From assembly GCA_011048855.1 (NCBI GenBank), contig DSCZ01000543.1, positions 1-5,559 of the forward strand: DNA of 5,559 bases, in the 5' to 3' direction. Numbering within the stretch: position 1 is the stretch's first letter; each line of letters opens with the position of its first letter. The position numbers were made by a program, and so were the translations under genes. The notes beneath the pieces were generated by a model. The model ran no database searches and was not told the origin of the DNA. It worked only from the letters and a program-made list of their open reading frames with translations. Below are positions 1-5,559 of the stretch, in pieces. The DNA comes from Desulfobacteraceae bacterium (GTDB lineage: Bacteria; Desulfobacterota; DSM-4660; Desulfatiglandales; Desulfatiglandaceae).

Positions 1-1212
1 ACAATAAACAGACGAGACTTTATTTTTCTTACCGGCCTTACCGGCCTGTCCGCTTTAACTTCACCCTGGCTTAAACGGCCATCAAGATATGGACAACCAC
101 AACCCGGCGAAAAGAACATCACCCCGGAATCCTGGATCGAGCTGAATCCGGATCACATCCAATGGAACCTCAAGCAAATAAGGCAAAAAGTAAAAGTACC
201 GATCATGGCAGTCATAAAAGCGAATGCCTACGGCCACGGCCTGGTGGAATTCGGCAAGATCCTGGATCAAAGCGGCATCGATGCCCTCATGGTATGCGAG
301 CTGCAGGAAGCGGTCACGCTTCGCGAAAGCAGCATATCCTGTCCCATCTACAATTTCGGGCCGGTCATTCCACAGAATACAGACATCCTTATCCAGCACA
401 ACATAAGCCAGTTTCTGCATTCCGGGGATATACAAGAGCTGAGCCGGCAGGCTGAAAAACGTAACGCTAACACAAACTGTCATATTCATATCGACACCGG
501 CATGCATCGCATGGGCTTCCCCTGCGAAAACGCCCTCCCTGTAATCCAAATGGCCTCTGCTTTAAAAGGGCTCTCTATTTCCGGAATTTCTACCACCCTA
601 ACCGAAGATAAGGATTTCGATAAAGTCCAGCTCCAAACGCTTCAGTCAATCTACGATAAAGCCAAAGCCCTGAGCATCGATCTCGGCATGCGGCATGCAG
701 CCAGCAGTGCCGGAATATTCGAGTCAGAATCTTATTTCCTGGATATGACACGGCCGGGGATTGTGCTTTACGGGTATTACCCCAATGAGCGCACCCTTAA
801 GGAAGATGCCCTTTCTCTCCGGCCGGTGCTTTCGTTTAATTCCCGGGTGGTGGATGTTAAGACGGTCGAGCCCGGGGAATCGGTTTCCTACCTAAGAGAG
901 TACAAGGCTAAACAGAGAGAAAAGATCGCTGTGATCCCGGTTGGGTATTCATCCGGTTATCCCGTATCCGGGAAAGCTCAAGTTCTCATCCAAGGGAAAC
1001 GCTATCCTGTCCTGGATACAATCACAGCCAATCATATGGAGGCCAAGTTAAGCTTGGATTCAAGCGTCGCCCCCGGTGACCAAGTCACAATGATCGGCAC
1101 TCAAGGCAACGAAAGCATCACAGCAGATGATCTGGCCTCATGGGCCGGGATTTCCAATTACAAGGCCCTGATTCGGTTGAATCCGACTATTCCACGGCGG
1201 GTGATGCATTGA
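1..1212 (+). CDS. alr: Exported alanine racemase family protein (PLP-dependent, fold type III), 5' end outside window
   Basis: The frame is open from the first base to a TGA at 1210-1212, giving 403 visible residues; no ATG lies in this frame before 205, and starting there would remove the first beta strand of the barrel, so the true start is probably just upstream of the window. Visible residues 3-8 (NRRDFI) followed by a hydrophobic stretch to about residue 24 look like a twin-arginine (Tat) signal. The PLP barrel starts near residue 44. The cofactor lysine is K73 in VIKANAYGHG. Other family motifs are DTGMHRMGF (about 165-173), HAASSAG, TRPGIVLYG, and the second catalytic base Y297 in ESVSYLREY, followed by VIPVGY. 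The C-terminal NY before PRRV matches the family's active-site Tyr. Alanine racemases interconvert L- and D-alanine; here an extracytoplasmic role is inferred, possibly with other amino acids as substrates. Oddities: His at the usual carbamylated Lys, Thr at a cofactor-side His, and no CMDQ motif. The fold assignment is secure; activity and substrate are not. Confidence 0.9.
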   Translation, partial: TINRRDFIFLTGLTGLSALTSPWLKRPSRYGQPQPGEKNITPESWIELNPDHIQWNLKQIRQKVKVPIMAVIKANAYGHGLVEFGKILDQSGIDALMVCELQEAVTLRESSISCPIYNFGPVIPQNTDILIQHNISQFLHSGDIQELSRQAEKRNANTNCHIHIDTGMHRMGFPCENALPVIQMASALKGLSISGISTTLTEDKDFDKVQLQTLQSIYDKAKALSIDLGMRHAASSAGIFESESYFLDMTRPGIVLYGYYPNERTLKEDALSLRPVLSFNSRVVDVKTVEPGESVSYLREYKAKQREKIAVIPVGYSSGYPVSGKAQVLIQGKRYPVLDTITANHMEAKLSLDSSVAPGDQVTMIGTQGNESITADDLASWAGISNYKALIRLNPTIPRRVMH

Positions 1213-1428
1213 AAAGACCGTCGCATTCGCATTTCTATTATATTGAAATCCGCTATTTTTTAACCATATATCAGCCAAGATGGGAATCGAAAGAAGTGAT
1301 TTTGTGGTAAAAATAACAAATATATACATAATCTGTTTATTTATGCTATTAAAATATTGTGAAGCAGATGGAATCCGGATTGGATAAAAGGAGCGGAATA
1401 GGATAGGATCAGAAGGAGCACAAGTAAA
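1213..1428. other. AT-rich intergenic gap with weak promoter-like sequence
   Basis: No convincing gene is seen on either strand in these 216 bases, and no hairpin plus T-run that would terminate the racemase gene. The middle (about 1300-1360) is very AT-rich. It contains possible but unconvincing sigma-70-like elements for the next gene: TTGTGG at 1302-1307 with TACATA or CATAAT around 1325-1332, and TGCTATTAA (extended -10-like) at 1344-1352. A perfect 10-bp palindrome, AATCCGGATT, lies at 1372-1381. The last 45 bases are purine-rich and contain two GGAG runs, the second being the ribosome binding site of the gene at 1429. Confidence 0.4.
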
Positions 1429-2028
1429 ATGCCTATAACCTATAAAAACCGCAAAGGCCGGACATATTATCTGTGCCGGGACTTAACCAAAAGTGGGAAA
1501 CCGCGCTATTATTTTTCCCGGGCACCAAAAGGCAAGCTGCTAAAAGAAATACCGGAAGGATATGAAATCCGGGAAAGTGTCAATGCTGTGGTATCTCTGG
1601 TCAAAATCCGTCCCATGCAAATTTCAGAGCAGGAAACCGTACTGGTTTTTTCTGCCCTCTCGAAACATCCAAAGGAAAAAAATTACCGTGTGGATGTCAA
1701 ATCAAAGCAAATCACAATATATGAACACATTGGACCGAGTGTCGAAGAATTAGCGGCGAGCACAGTAGAAATATTCGGTATCAAGCTAGATAAGAACAAA
1801 GAACTAATTCAATGGATGGAGAAAGAAGAAAGCAGCAAAGCCCAGTTCACTTCAGTAATGCGGTTCATTCTGGCTGATTCTAAGAAGCGGCATTTTAATG
1901 CCCAGCGGATGTGTTATATAGGCAGCATCGATGACTGGATATACATTGACCGCATCAGGCCTCTTAAAGAGCTTGTGAAGCGTCTGATACCGGCGTTAGG
2001 GACCGATAAATTATATGAGCTGGTTTAG
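1429..2028 (+). CDS. Conserved protein of unknown function, 199 aa
   Basis: The reading frame runs from ATG at 1429 to TAG at 2026-2028. AAGGAG at 1413-1418 lies 10 bases before the ATG, which is long but acceptable; no better start is seen. No signal peptide or membrane segment is visible, so it is probably cytoplasmic. From memory, the N-terminus (YKNRKGRTYYL at 5-15, KSGKPRYYFS at 21-30, IPEGYEI at 41-47) and the C-terminal block (FTSVMRF at 140-146, MCYIGSIDDW at 161-170) resemble an uncharacterised family scattered across diverse bacteria. The N-terminal part is rich in aromatic and basic residues and looks beta-stranded, perhaps a small nucleic-acid or peptide-binding fold, but this is a guess. 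No catalytic motif is recognisable and no function is assigned. The gene stands between the racemase and the toxin-antitoxin pair on the same strand, 102 bp before the antitoxin, which has its own promoter-like sequence, so it is probably a separate transcript. Confidence 0.85.
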   Translation: MPITYKNRKGRTYYLCRDLTKSGKPRYYFSRAPKGKLLKEIPEGYEIRESVNAVVSLVKIRPMQISEQETVLVFSALSKHPKEKNYRVDVKSKQITIYEHIGPSVEELAASTVEIFGIKLDKNKELIQWMEKEESSKAQFTSVMRFILADSKKRHFNAQRMCYIGSIDDWIYIDRIRPLKELVKRLIPALGTDKLYELV

Positions 2029-2066
2029 GTTATATCCTTAGATCACATCCCCCACTAAGAAAGCTC

Positions 2067-2095
2067 TTGACACAAGTCGATTAATCCATTAATCT
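2067..2095 (+). promoter_or_regulatory. Putative sigma-70-type promoter of the toxin-antitoxin operon
   Basis: A perfect -35 consensus, TTGACA, lies at 2067-2072. After a 17-base spacer, TAATCT at 2090-2095 is a poor -10 that matches only the most conserved positions (first T and A, last T). This places a start of transcription near 2102, about 30 bases before the antitoxin ATG. The assignment rests mainly on the -35 box, the spacing and the overlapping palindrome. Confidence 0.5.
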
Positions 2096-2109
2096 ACTTG
2101 TAGACTTGT
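2072..2109. promoter_or_regulatory. Putative operator palindrome for the antitoxin/toxin complex
   Basis: A 30-bp imperfect palindrome spans 2072-2101, centred between 2086 and 2087. The outer half-sites are ACAAGT (2072-2077) and ACTTGT (2096-2101). The inner half-sites are ATTAAT at 2080-2085 and again at 2088-2093, itself a palindrome. Only one pair in each 14-base arm and the central CC break the symmetry. A further GACTTGT at 2103-2109 is an exact inverse of ACAAGTC at 2072-2078. The palindrome covers the spacer and -10 of the promoter, where a ribbon-helix-helix repressor would block RNA polymerase. Binding by the adjacent antitoxin is inferred from the usual autoregulation of such operons. 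Confidence 0.6.
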
Positions 2110-2120
2110 TTATTGCTATC

Positions 2121-2125
2121 GAGGT
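2121..2125 (+). promoter_or_regulatory. Ribosome binding site of the antitoxin gene
   Basis: GAGGT sits 5 bases before the ATG at 2131, a good spacing that fixes the antitoxin start. Confidence 0.7.
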
Positions 2126-2130
2126 AATAA

Positions 2131-2370
2131 ATGGAAACAACAACAGTAAGGATCCCCAAAGAGAAAAGAGATACCCTAAAAATTATCTCCAGCATAGAGA
2201 GGAGAGACCTCATCGATATTCTCTCTGAGCTGATCGATGAATACATCGAAAGACATAAAGAAACCTTAGAACTTTTGTCTAAACCGGAATGGGTAGAGAT
2301 CATCAGAAAGGGCAAAAAAGAAATTGAAGATAAGGCAAAAGGAAAATCTTTAGATGAGCTGGAAGATTGA
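2131..2370 (+). CDS. Ribbon-helix-helix antitoxin of a type II toxin-antitoxin pair, 79 aa
   Basis: A small, highly charged protein with the layout of a CopG/RHH antitoxin. Residues 2-8 (ETTTVRI) form the predicted DNA-contacting beta strand, about 10-21 helix A, and 25-41 helix B (DLIDILSELIDEYIE), giving a dimer that binds operator DNA. Residues from about 52 to 79 are charged and are expected to wrap around and neutralise the toxin. It would act in the cytoplasm as both toxin inhibitor and transcriptional repressor. The start is supported by GAGGT 5 bases upstream; the stop TGA at 2368-2370 lies inside the toxin gene (17-bp overlap), which suggests translational coupling. A palindrome just upstream is the likely target. 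The sequence looks AT-richer and Lys/Glu/Ile-richer than the flanking genes. Role confidence comes from the fold pattern plus the partner gene; the exact antitoxin subfamily is not determined. Confidence 0.88.
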   Translation: METTTVRIPKEKRDTLKIISSIERRDLIDILSELIDEYIERHKETLELLSKPEWVEIIRKGKKEIEDKAKGKSLDELED

Positions 2371-2620
2371 AATTAAACCCAGTGCTGAAAAACAATATCT
2401 GAAACTCGATAAAAAAACCAGAAAGCAGATCAGAGAATCCTTGACCGATCTGGAAAAACAGAATGATCCCTTCCTTCATAAAAATGTAAGAGCCTTAACC
2501 GGAGAATTTAGAGGAGACTATAGACTGCGTGTTGGAAAGTGGCGGATCCTATTTACGCCTGATAAGCAATCAAAAATCCTATTCGTCTATGCCATCCTTC
2601 CCCGAAGCGATGCCTATTAA
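2354..2620 (+). CDS. RelE/ParE-superfamily toxin, 88 aa
   Basis: Length and pattern fit the RelE/ParE toxin fold: an N-terminal strand (WKIEIKPSAEKQYLKL), two helices to about residue 36, then beta strands with the signature GDYRLRVGKWRILF (about 54-67) and a final strand ending LPRSDAY (82-88). R64 aligns with E. coli RelE R61, R84 with R81 and Y88 with Y87, so the residues used by RelE for ribosome-dependent mRNA cleavage appear to be kept; this favours a RelE-like ribonuclease over a ParE-like gyrase poison, but the alignment was made by eye. The ATG at 2354 overlaps the antitoxin gene by 17 bp and no separate promoter is seen, so expression should be coupled to the antitoxin. The stop TAA at 2618-2620 is only 8 bp from the convergent permease stop. 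The gene looks intact. Confidence 0.88.
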   Translation: MSWKIEIKPSAEKQYLKLDKKTRKQIRESLTDLEKQNDPFLHKNVRALTGEFRGDYRLRVGKWRILFTPDKQSKILFVYAILPRSDAY

Positions 2621-2628
2621 CAAACAGT

Positions 2629-5286
2629 TTACTCGTACCGGATACTTTTGACCGGGCTGGCCAGCGAAGCCCGGACCGTATACAGGCTAACCGCGACCGC
2701 AGCGATCAACAGCGCTGCCAGGCCTGCCAGGATAAAGATCTCTATTCCGTAGGAACATCGGTAAGCATAGGCCTGCAGCCACCTGTGTAACAGGTAGTAT
2801 CCCAAGGGCCAGGCAATCACATTGGATATCCCCACCAGGATCAGGTATTCACGGGACATCATCCGCACAAGGCTTGCAACCGAAGCGCCCAGGACCTTGC
2901 GGATCCCGATTTCCTTTGACCGCCTCTGCGTGGAGTAAGCAGCCAGCCCTAACAGCCCCATGCATCCCAAAAGTATCGCCAATCCTTCCAGATACCCGAT
3001 CATGACAGCCAGCCTTTTCTCTCGGCGGTAGAGCTGGTCGTAGGCGTCATCGAGAAAATAAAAATCATACGGCTGGCTGGAAATAAGCTGGGTGAAGGTA
3101 TTTTTGATCTGGGCCAGGGTGCCCTCAAAATTATCCGGCCTGAACCGGATTCCGATATTGACTCCGCCGAAGGGATAAAAGTCCGGGCGGCATACGAATA
3201 ACGCCGGTTCGATGGGCTTGTGAAGAGTGTCGAAATGGAAATCTTCAAACACCCCGATGATTGTGGAGTTTATTATTTCCCGGCCCAAGGGATTCTGCCA
3301 TCCCGCCTTTCTCACCAGTGCCTGATTGACCAGCACTGCCTGGCTGTCCGTGGGGAAATCCGGCGAAAAATTTCGTCCTTCGGCTAATCTGATATCGTAG
3401 ACGTCGAGAAATTCATAATCGACATTAGCCATATACATGTTGATTTTAATGTCTTCCCCGTTTTCTTTCTGGATTTTCAGGCCTCCCAACGAGGTGCTGA
3501 TCTTAAGCGGAGTCGAGTCCGATATGGTCACACTTTGAATCTTGTTGAATCCCTCCAGGGCGGTTTTCAGGGCCGCAACCTTGCTTATCGCCTCCTCCTC
3601 CCGGAACGGGAGAATCACCACATGCTCCCGGTTAAATCCCAGGTTAGTGTGCCGGATGAAATTAAGTTGCCGGGTGATGACGAGGGTCCCGATTATCAGA
3701 AGAATTACCGCTGAAAACTGGAGAACAACCAGCAGATTCCTGACTCTGGATCCTCTCAGCCAGGCTGTGGATAGTTTCTTTCCGATAGAAAAGGGCTGGA
3801 AGGACGATAACACCAATGAGGGATAAAGTCCCGAGAAGGCACCTACAAAGATGATGGTGCCCATGATCGATAGAACCAGGGGAATGATTTCAACTTCATT
3901 GACCGTCAGGTTGATTCCCACAAAGTCTGAAAAGACCGGGAAAAACGCGTAGAACATCAGGATAGAGAGAACCATAGCCAGAGTGGTCAATATGTAGGAC
4001 TCTCCCATGAACTGTTTGATCAGGTCGATCCTCTGCGCTCCGGTCACTTTGCGCATGGAAACTTCCTTGTTCCGGGTGGTTGCCAAGGCCGTTGAGAGAT
4101 TCATGGAGTTGATGCCCGCAACCAGGAGAATGATCAGCGCTATTGAGCCGAAGAGATAGACTGTTTGGATCTGGTCGTTGGTCGCGGTCGCTCCTGCCAC
4201 CCTGGATTTAAGATGAATATCCGTGACCGGCTGTAAAGAAACCACATCTTCCTTCAAGTTTATTCCCGGCCTGGCCTCTTTTATCAAGGCTTGTATTTTA
4301 CTCTCTACCTGGTGTCGTGCTTGTTTCTGATGAAGCTGGACATAGGTGTTAAAAGCATAGGTATCCCAGTCGTTGAACCAATCCTTTAATTCTTCATCTG
4401 CGGCCATGGTGGCGGTGGAAATAAGATAATCGAACTGCAGATGGGAGTTTTTCGGCGGATGTTTCACGACTCCGGTCACAACCAGGTCATGGTTTAAATA
4501 TCTCCCCTTGAAACGGATGCTTTGGCCGACGGGATTCGCGTCATTGAATAGTTTTTCAGCCAGACTGTCACTGAGGACAATGGAATTGGGCGCTCCCAGG
4601 ACCGACGCTCGGTCGCCGATGACCAGATCGAATGAGAAAAGTCCGAAAAAACCGGCGTCCGCAAACAAGCCGTCTTCTGTGAAGTGCTTGTCTCCGGCCT
4701 GGACCAGGGCATCGTGCGATCTTTGGATGATTCCCGTCTTTTCGATTTCAGGAATCGAGGTTTTTAAGGATTTCGATAGGATTTCCGGAGTACTGAGGGA
4801 ATAGCTTTCCTCCTCCGGGGAATCTTCACGCAGAGAAACCCGGAAAATCCTGTCGGAATTTTCAAAAAATCGGTCGAAACTCAGCTCGAATTGGATAAAG
4901 CTCAGGATCAGCAGAAAACAGGCCATAGCAACCGAGAGACCGGCGATATTGATAAAGGAATAGCTTTTTTGGCGGTTGATTTTCCGCAGGGCCACCTTGA
5001 GATAGCTCCAGAGCAGCTCCGGCATAAAACGCGGAGCCTTCCAGGAGGGACGGCCCGACCTGCGGGTGGTGCGGACCTTATAGAATTCTGATCCCAGCAC
5101 ATCAGATGGCGCCATTTCGGCGGTAACGCGGCGGAAGGCTTCTTCCTCGCTTAATCCTTCCTGGCAAAGCTCCTCAATTTCATCCCGCAGCCCTTCCTCG
5201 AGTTCGATGACGTCGCTTTCCTCGATTCCAGGTTCCTTGAAAAGAGATTTTTTCCATTCGCGAATCGCGTTTTCAAGGTCGAACAT
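2629..5286 (-). CDS. Duplicated FtsX/MacB-type permease with N-terminal HAAS-like domain (ADOP-like), 885 aa
   Basis: Residues 1-60 are a charged helical domain containing LRDEIEELCQEGLSEEEAF, which resembles the HAAS/permease-prefix domain found beside PadR regulators. Two permease repeats follow. The first has a transmembrane (TM) segment at about 111-135, a large extracytoplasmic MacB-type region (about 136-375) with NPVGQSIRF, and TMs near 376-399, 430-455 and 468-492. The second has a TM at 516-537, another periplasmic region with NPLGREI (665-671), and TMs near 764-784, 814-835 and 850-870. Each repeat has a cytoplasmic motif after its second TM: EVSMRKVTGAQR (about 408-419) and EIGIRKVLGAS (about 792-802). 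Relatives couple ATP hydrolysis to mechanical movement in the periplasm, for lipoprotein or peptide export. No ATPase gene is in the window, fitting the 'orphan' class known from Acidobacteria. The ATG at 5284-5286 has AGGAG 6 bases upstream and lies 26 bp after padR, so the two are probably one operon. The substrate is unknown. Confidence 0.92.
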   Translation of the reverse strand: MFDLENAIREWKKSLFKEPGIEESDVIELEEGLRDEIEELCQEGLSEEEAFRRVTAEMAPSDVLGSEFYKVRTTRRSGRPSWKAPRFMPELLWSYLKVALRKINRQKSYSFINIAGLSVAMACFLLILSFIQFELSFDRFFENSDRIFRVSLREDSPEEESYSLSTPEILSKSLKTSIPEIEKTGIIQRSHDALVQAGDKHFTEDGLFADAGFFGLFSFDLVIGDRASVLGAPNSIVLSDSLAEKLFNDANPVGQSIRFKGRYLNHDLVVTGVVKHPPKNSHLQFDYLISTATMAADEELKDWFNDWDTYAFNTYVQLHQKQARHQVESKIQALIKEARPGINLKEDVVSLQPVTDIHLKSRVAGATATNDQIQTVYLFGSIALIILLVAGINSMNLSTALATTRNKEVSMRKVTGAQRIDLIKQFMGESYILTTLAMVLSILMFYAFFPVFSDFVGINLTVNEVEIIPLVLSIMGTIIFVGAFSGLYPSLVLSSFQPFSIGKKLSTAWLRGSRVRNLLVVLQFSAVILLIIGTLVITRQLNFIRHTNLGFNREHVVILPFREEEAISKVAALKTALEGFNKIQSVTISDSTPLKISTSLGGLKIQKENGEDIKINMYMANVDYEFLDVYDIRLAEGRNFSPDFPTDSQAVLVNQALVRKAGWQNPLGREIINSTIIGVFEDFHFDTLHKPIEPALFVCRPDFYPFGGVNIGIRFRPDNFEGTLAQIKNTFTQLISSQPYDFYFLDDAYDQLYRREKRLAVMIGYLEGLAILLGCMGLLGLAAYSTQRRSKEIGIRKVLGASVASLVRMMSREYLILVGISNVIAWPLGYYLLHRWLQAYAYRCSYGIEIFILAGLAALLIAAVAVSLYTVRASLASPVKSIRYE

Positions 5287-5292
5287 CTTTTT

Positions 5293-5297
5293 CTCCT
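5293..5297 (-). promoter_or_regulatory. Ribosome binding site of the permease gene
   Basis: Read on the minus strand, AGGAG is followed by 6 bases and the ATG at 5286-5284. This supports the chosen permease start and independent initiation after the padR stop. Confidence 0.8.
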
Positions 5298-5312
5298 CTC
5301 TCGCTCAAGGGA

Positions 5313-5559
5313 TCAAGCCGTTGCCCAGAACTTCTCAAGCAAATCATGAATACTGATCCACCGTTCCTTTTCGGCGGCGAGTTCCTTTCGTCCGGCATCG
5401 GTTATGCGGTAGCACCGCCGCATACGGCCTTTCTCCGATATCTTCCATTGGGACCGGATCAAGCCATCTTTTTCCAGCCGGTGCAGGACAGGGTAGAGCA
5501 GGGCGCTCGACCAGTCAAGGGCTCCGCCTGAGGCTCGACGGACATGCTTGATGATCTGG
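5313..5559 (-). CDS. PadR-family transcriptional regulator, C-terminal 81 residues (5' end outside window)
   Basis: The minus-strand frame is open from the right window edge to a TGA at 5315-5313. The visible part contains the recognition-helix signature of PadR winged-helix repressors (SSALLYPVLHRLEKDGLI), then the wing with the basic stretch SEKGRMRRCYRITDAGRKEL, and a short C-terminal helix ending EKFWATA. PadR proteins of this small type are about 105-115 residues, so roughly 25-35 N-terminal residues are missing. Such proteins act as dimeric cytoplasmic repressors, often of the operon they lie in. The stop is 26 bp before the permease ATG on the same strand, and the permease carries a PadR-associated N-terminal domain, so control of the permease is likely. 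The operator and promoter would lie beyond the window. No defect is seen in the visible part. Confidence 0.93.
   Translation of the reverse strand, partial: QIIKHVRRASGGALDWSSALLYPVLHRLEKDGLIRSQWKISEKGRMRRCYRITDAGRKELAAEKERWISIHDLLEKFWATA

Noticed and set aside
205..207. ATG at 205 as the start of the racemase
   Set aside because: It would begin only 4 residues before the PLP lysine and remove the first beta strand (SWIELNPDHI) that is plainly encoded upstream in the same frame.
82..549. Long minus-strand open frame of 155 codons opposite the racemase
   Set aside because: It lies entirely antisense to well-conserved racemase motifs and its translation resembles no protein family.
151..2050. 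Ten-base direct repeat GATCACATCC at 151-160 and 2041-2050, considered as an insertion-site duplication
   Set aside because: Repeats of this length are expected by chance in a window this size, the first copy is inside the racemase coding sequence, and no mobile element genes lie between the copies.
2037..2059. CTTAG / CTAAG inverted repeat after the 199-residue gene
   Set aside because: The stem is only 5 bp, the loop 13 bases, and no T-run follows; likely chance.
2652..2674. GC-rich hairpin (CCGGGCT / AGCCCGG, 9-base loop) near the 3' end of the permease gene, possible terminator for the convergent genes
   Set aside because: It lies inside the permease coding region and has no T-run after the stem on either strand, so it does not meet the criteria for an intrinsic terminator.
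5346..5531. Plus-strand open frame opposite the padR gene
   Set aside because: The minus strand here encodes a clear PadR winged helix; the plus frame shows no family features and is an antisense shadow.

Overview
The window holds six protein-coding genes in two convergent blocks and no RNA genes, IS elements or CRISPR arrays. The best clue to the host is a two-gene unit on the minus strand: a PadR-type repressor followed 26 bp later by an 885-residue duplicated FtsX/MacB-type permease with an N-terminal HAAS-like (PadR-associated) helical domain and no ATPase visible beside it. This arrangement is typical of the 'acidobacterial duplicated orphan permease' group, so the source is probably Acidobacteriota or a relative such as Aminicenantes. 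That is an inference from gene content only.

Layout. Positions 1-1212 (+): an alanine racemase family protein, cut off by the left window edge, with a twin-arginine export signal at its visible N-terminus. The catalytic Lys and Tyr are present, but several residues normally conserved around the cofactor and the substrate entrance are changed. Positions 1213-1428: an AT-rich gap without a gene. Positions 1429-2028 (+): a 199-residue conserved protein of unknown function. Positions 2067-2109: a promoter-like sequence overlapping a long imperfect palindrome. Positions 2131-2620 (+): a ribbon-helix-helix antitoxin and a RelE/ParE-type toxin, overlapping by 17 bp. Positions 2629-5286 (-): the permease. 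Positions 5313-5559 (-): the C-terminal part of PadR, whose start lies beyond the right edge.

How they fit. The toxin and antitoxin form a self-contained, probably autoregulated module whose operator can be seen in the sequence. PadR and the permease look like one co-transcribed unit in which a ligand- or stress-responsive repressor controls a membrane protein. The racemase probably acts outside the cytoplasm on D/L-amino acids. Nothing in the sequence ties these three groups together. The 1213-2620 segment (unknown gene plus toxin-antitoxin) looks AT-richer than its flanks and may be an accessory insertion.

No wholly new system is evident. The points most worth checking are the exported racemase with its altered active site, the toxin-antitoxin operator, and the uncharacterised 199-residue family.
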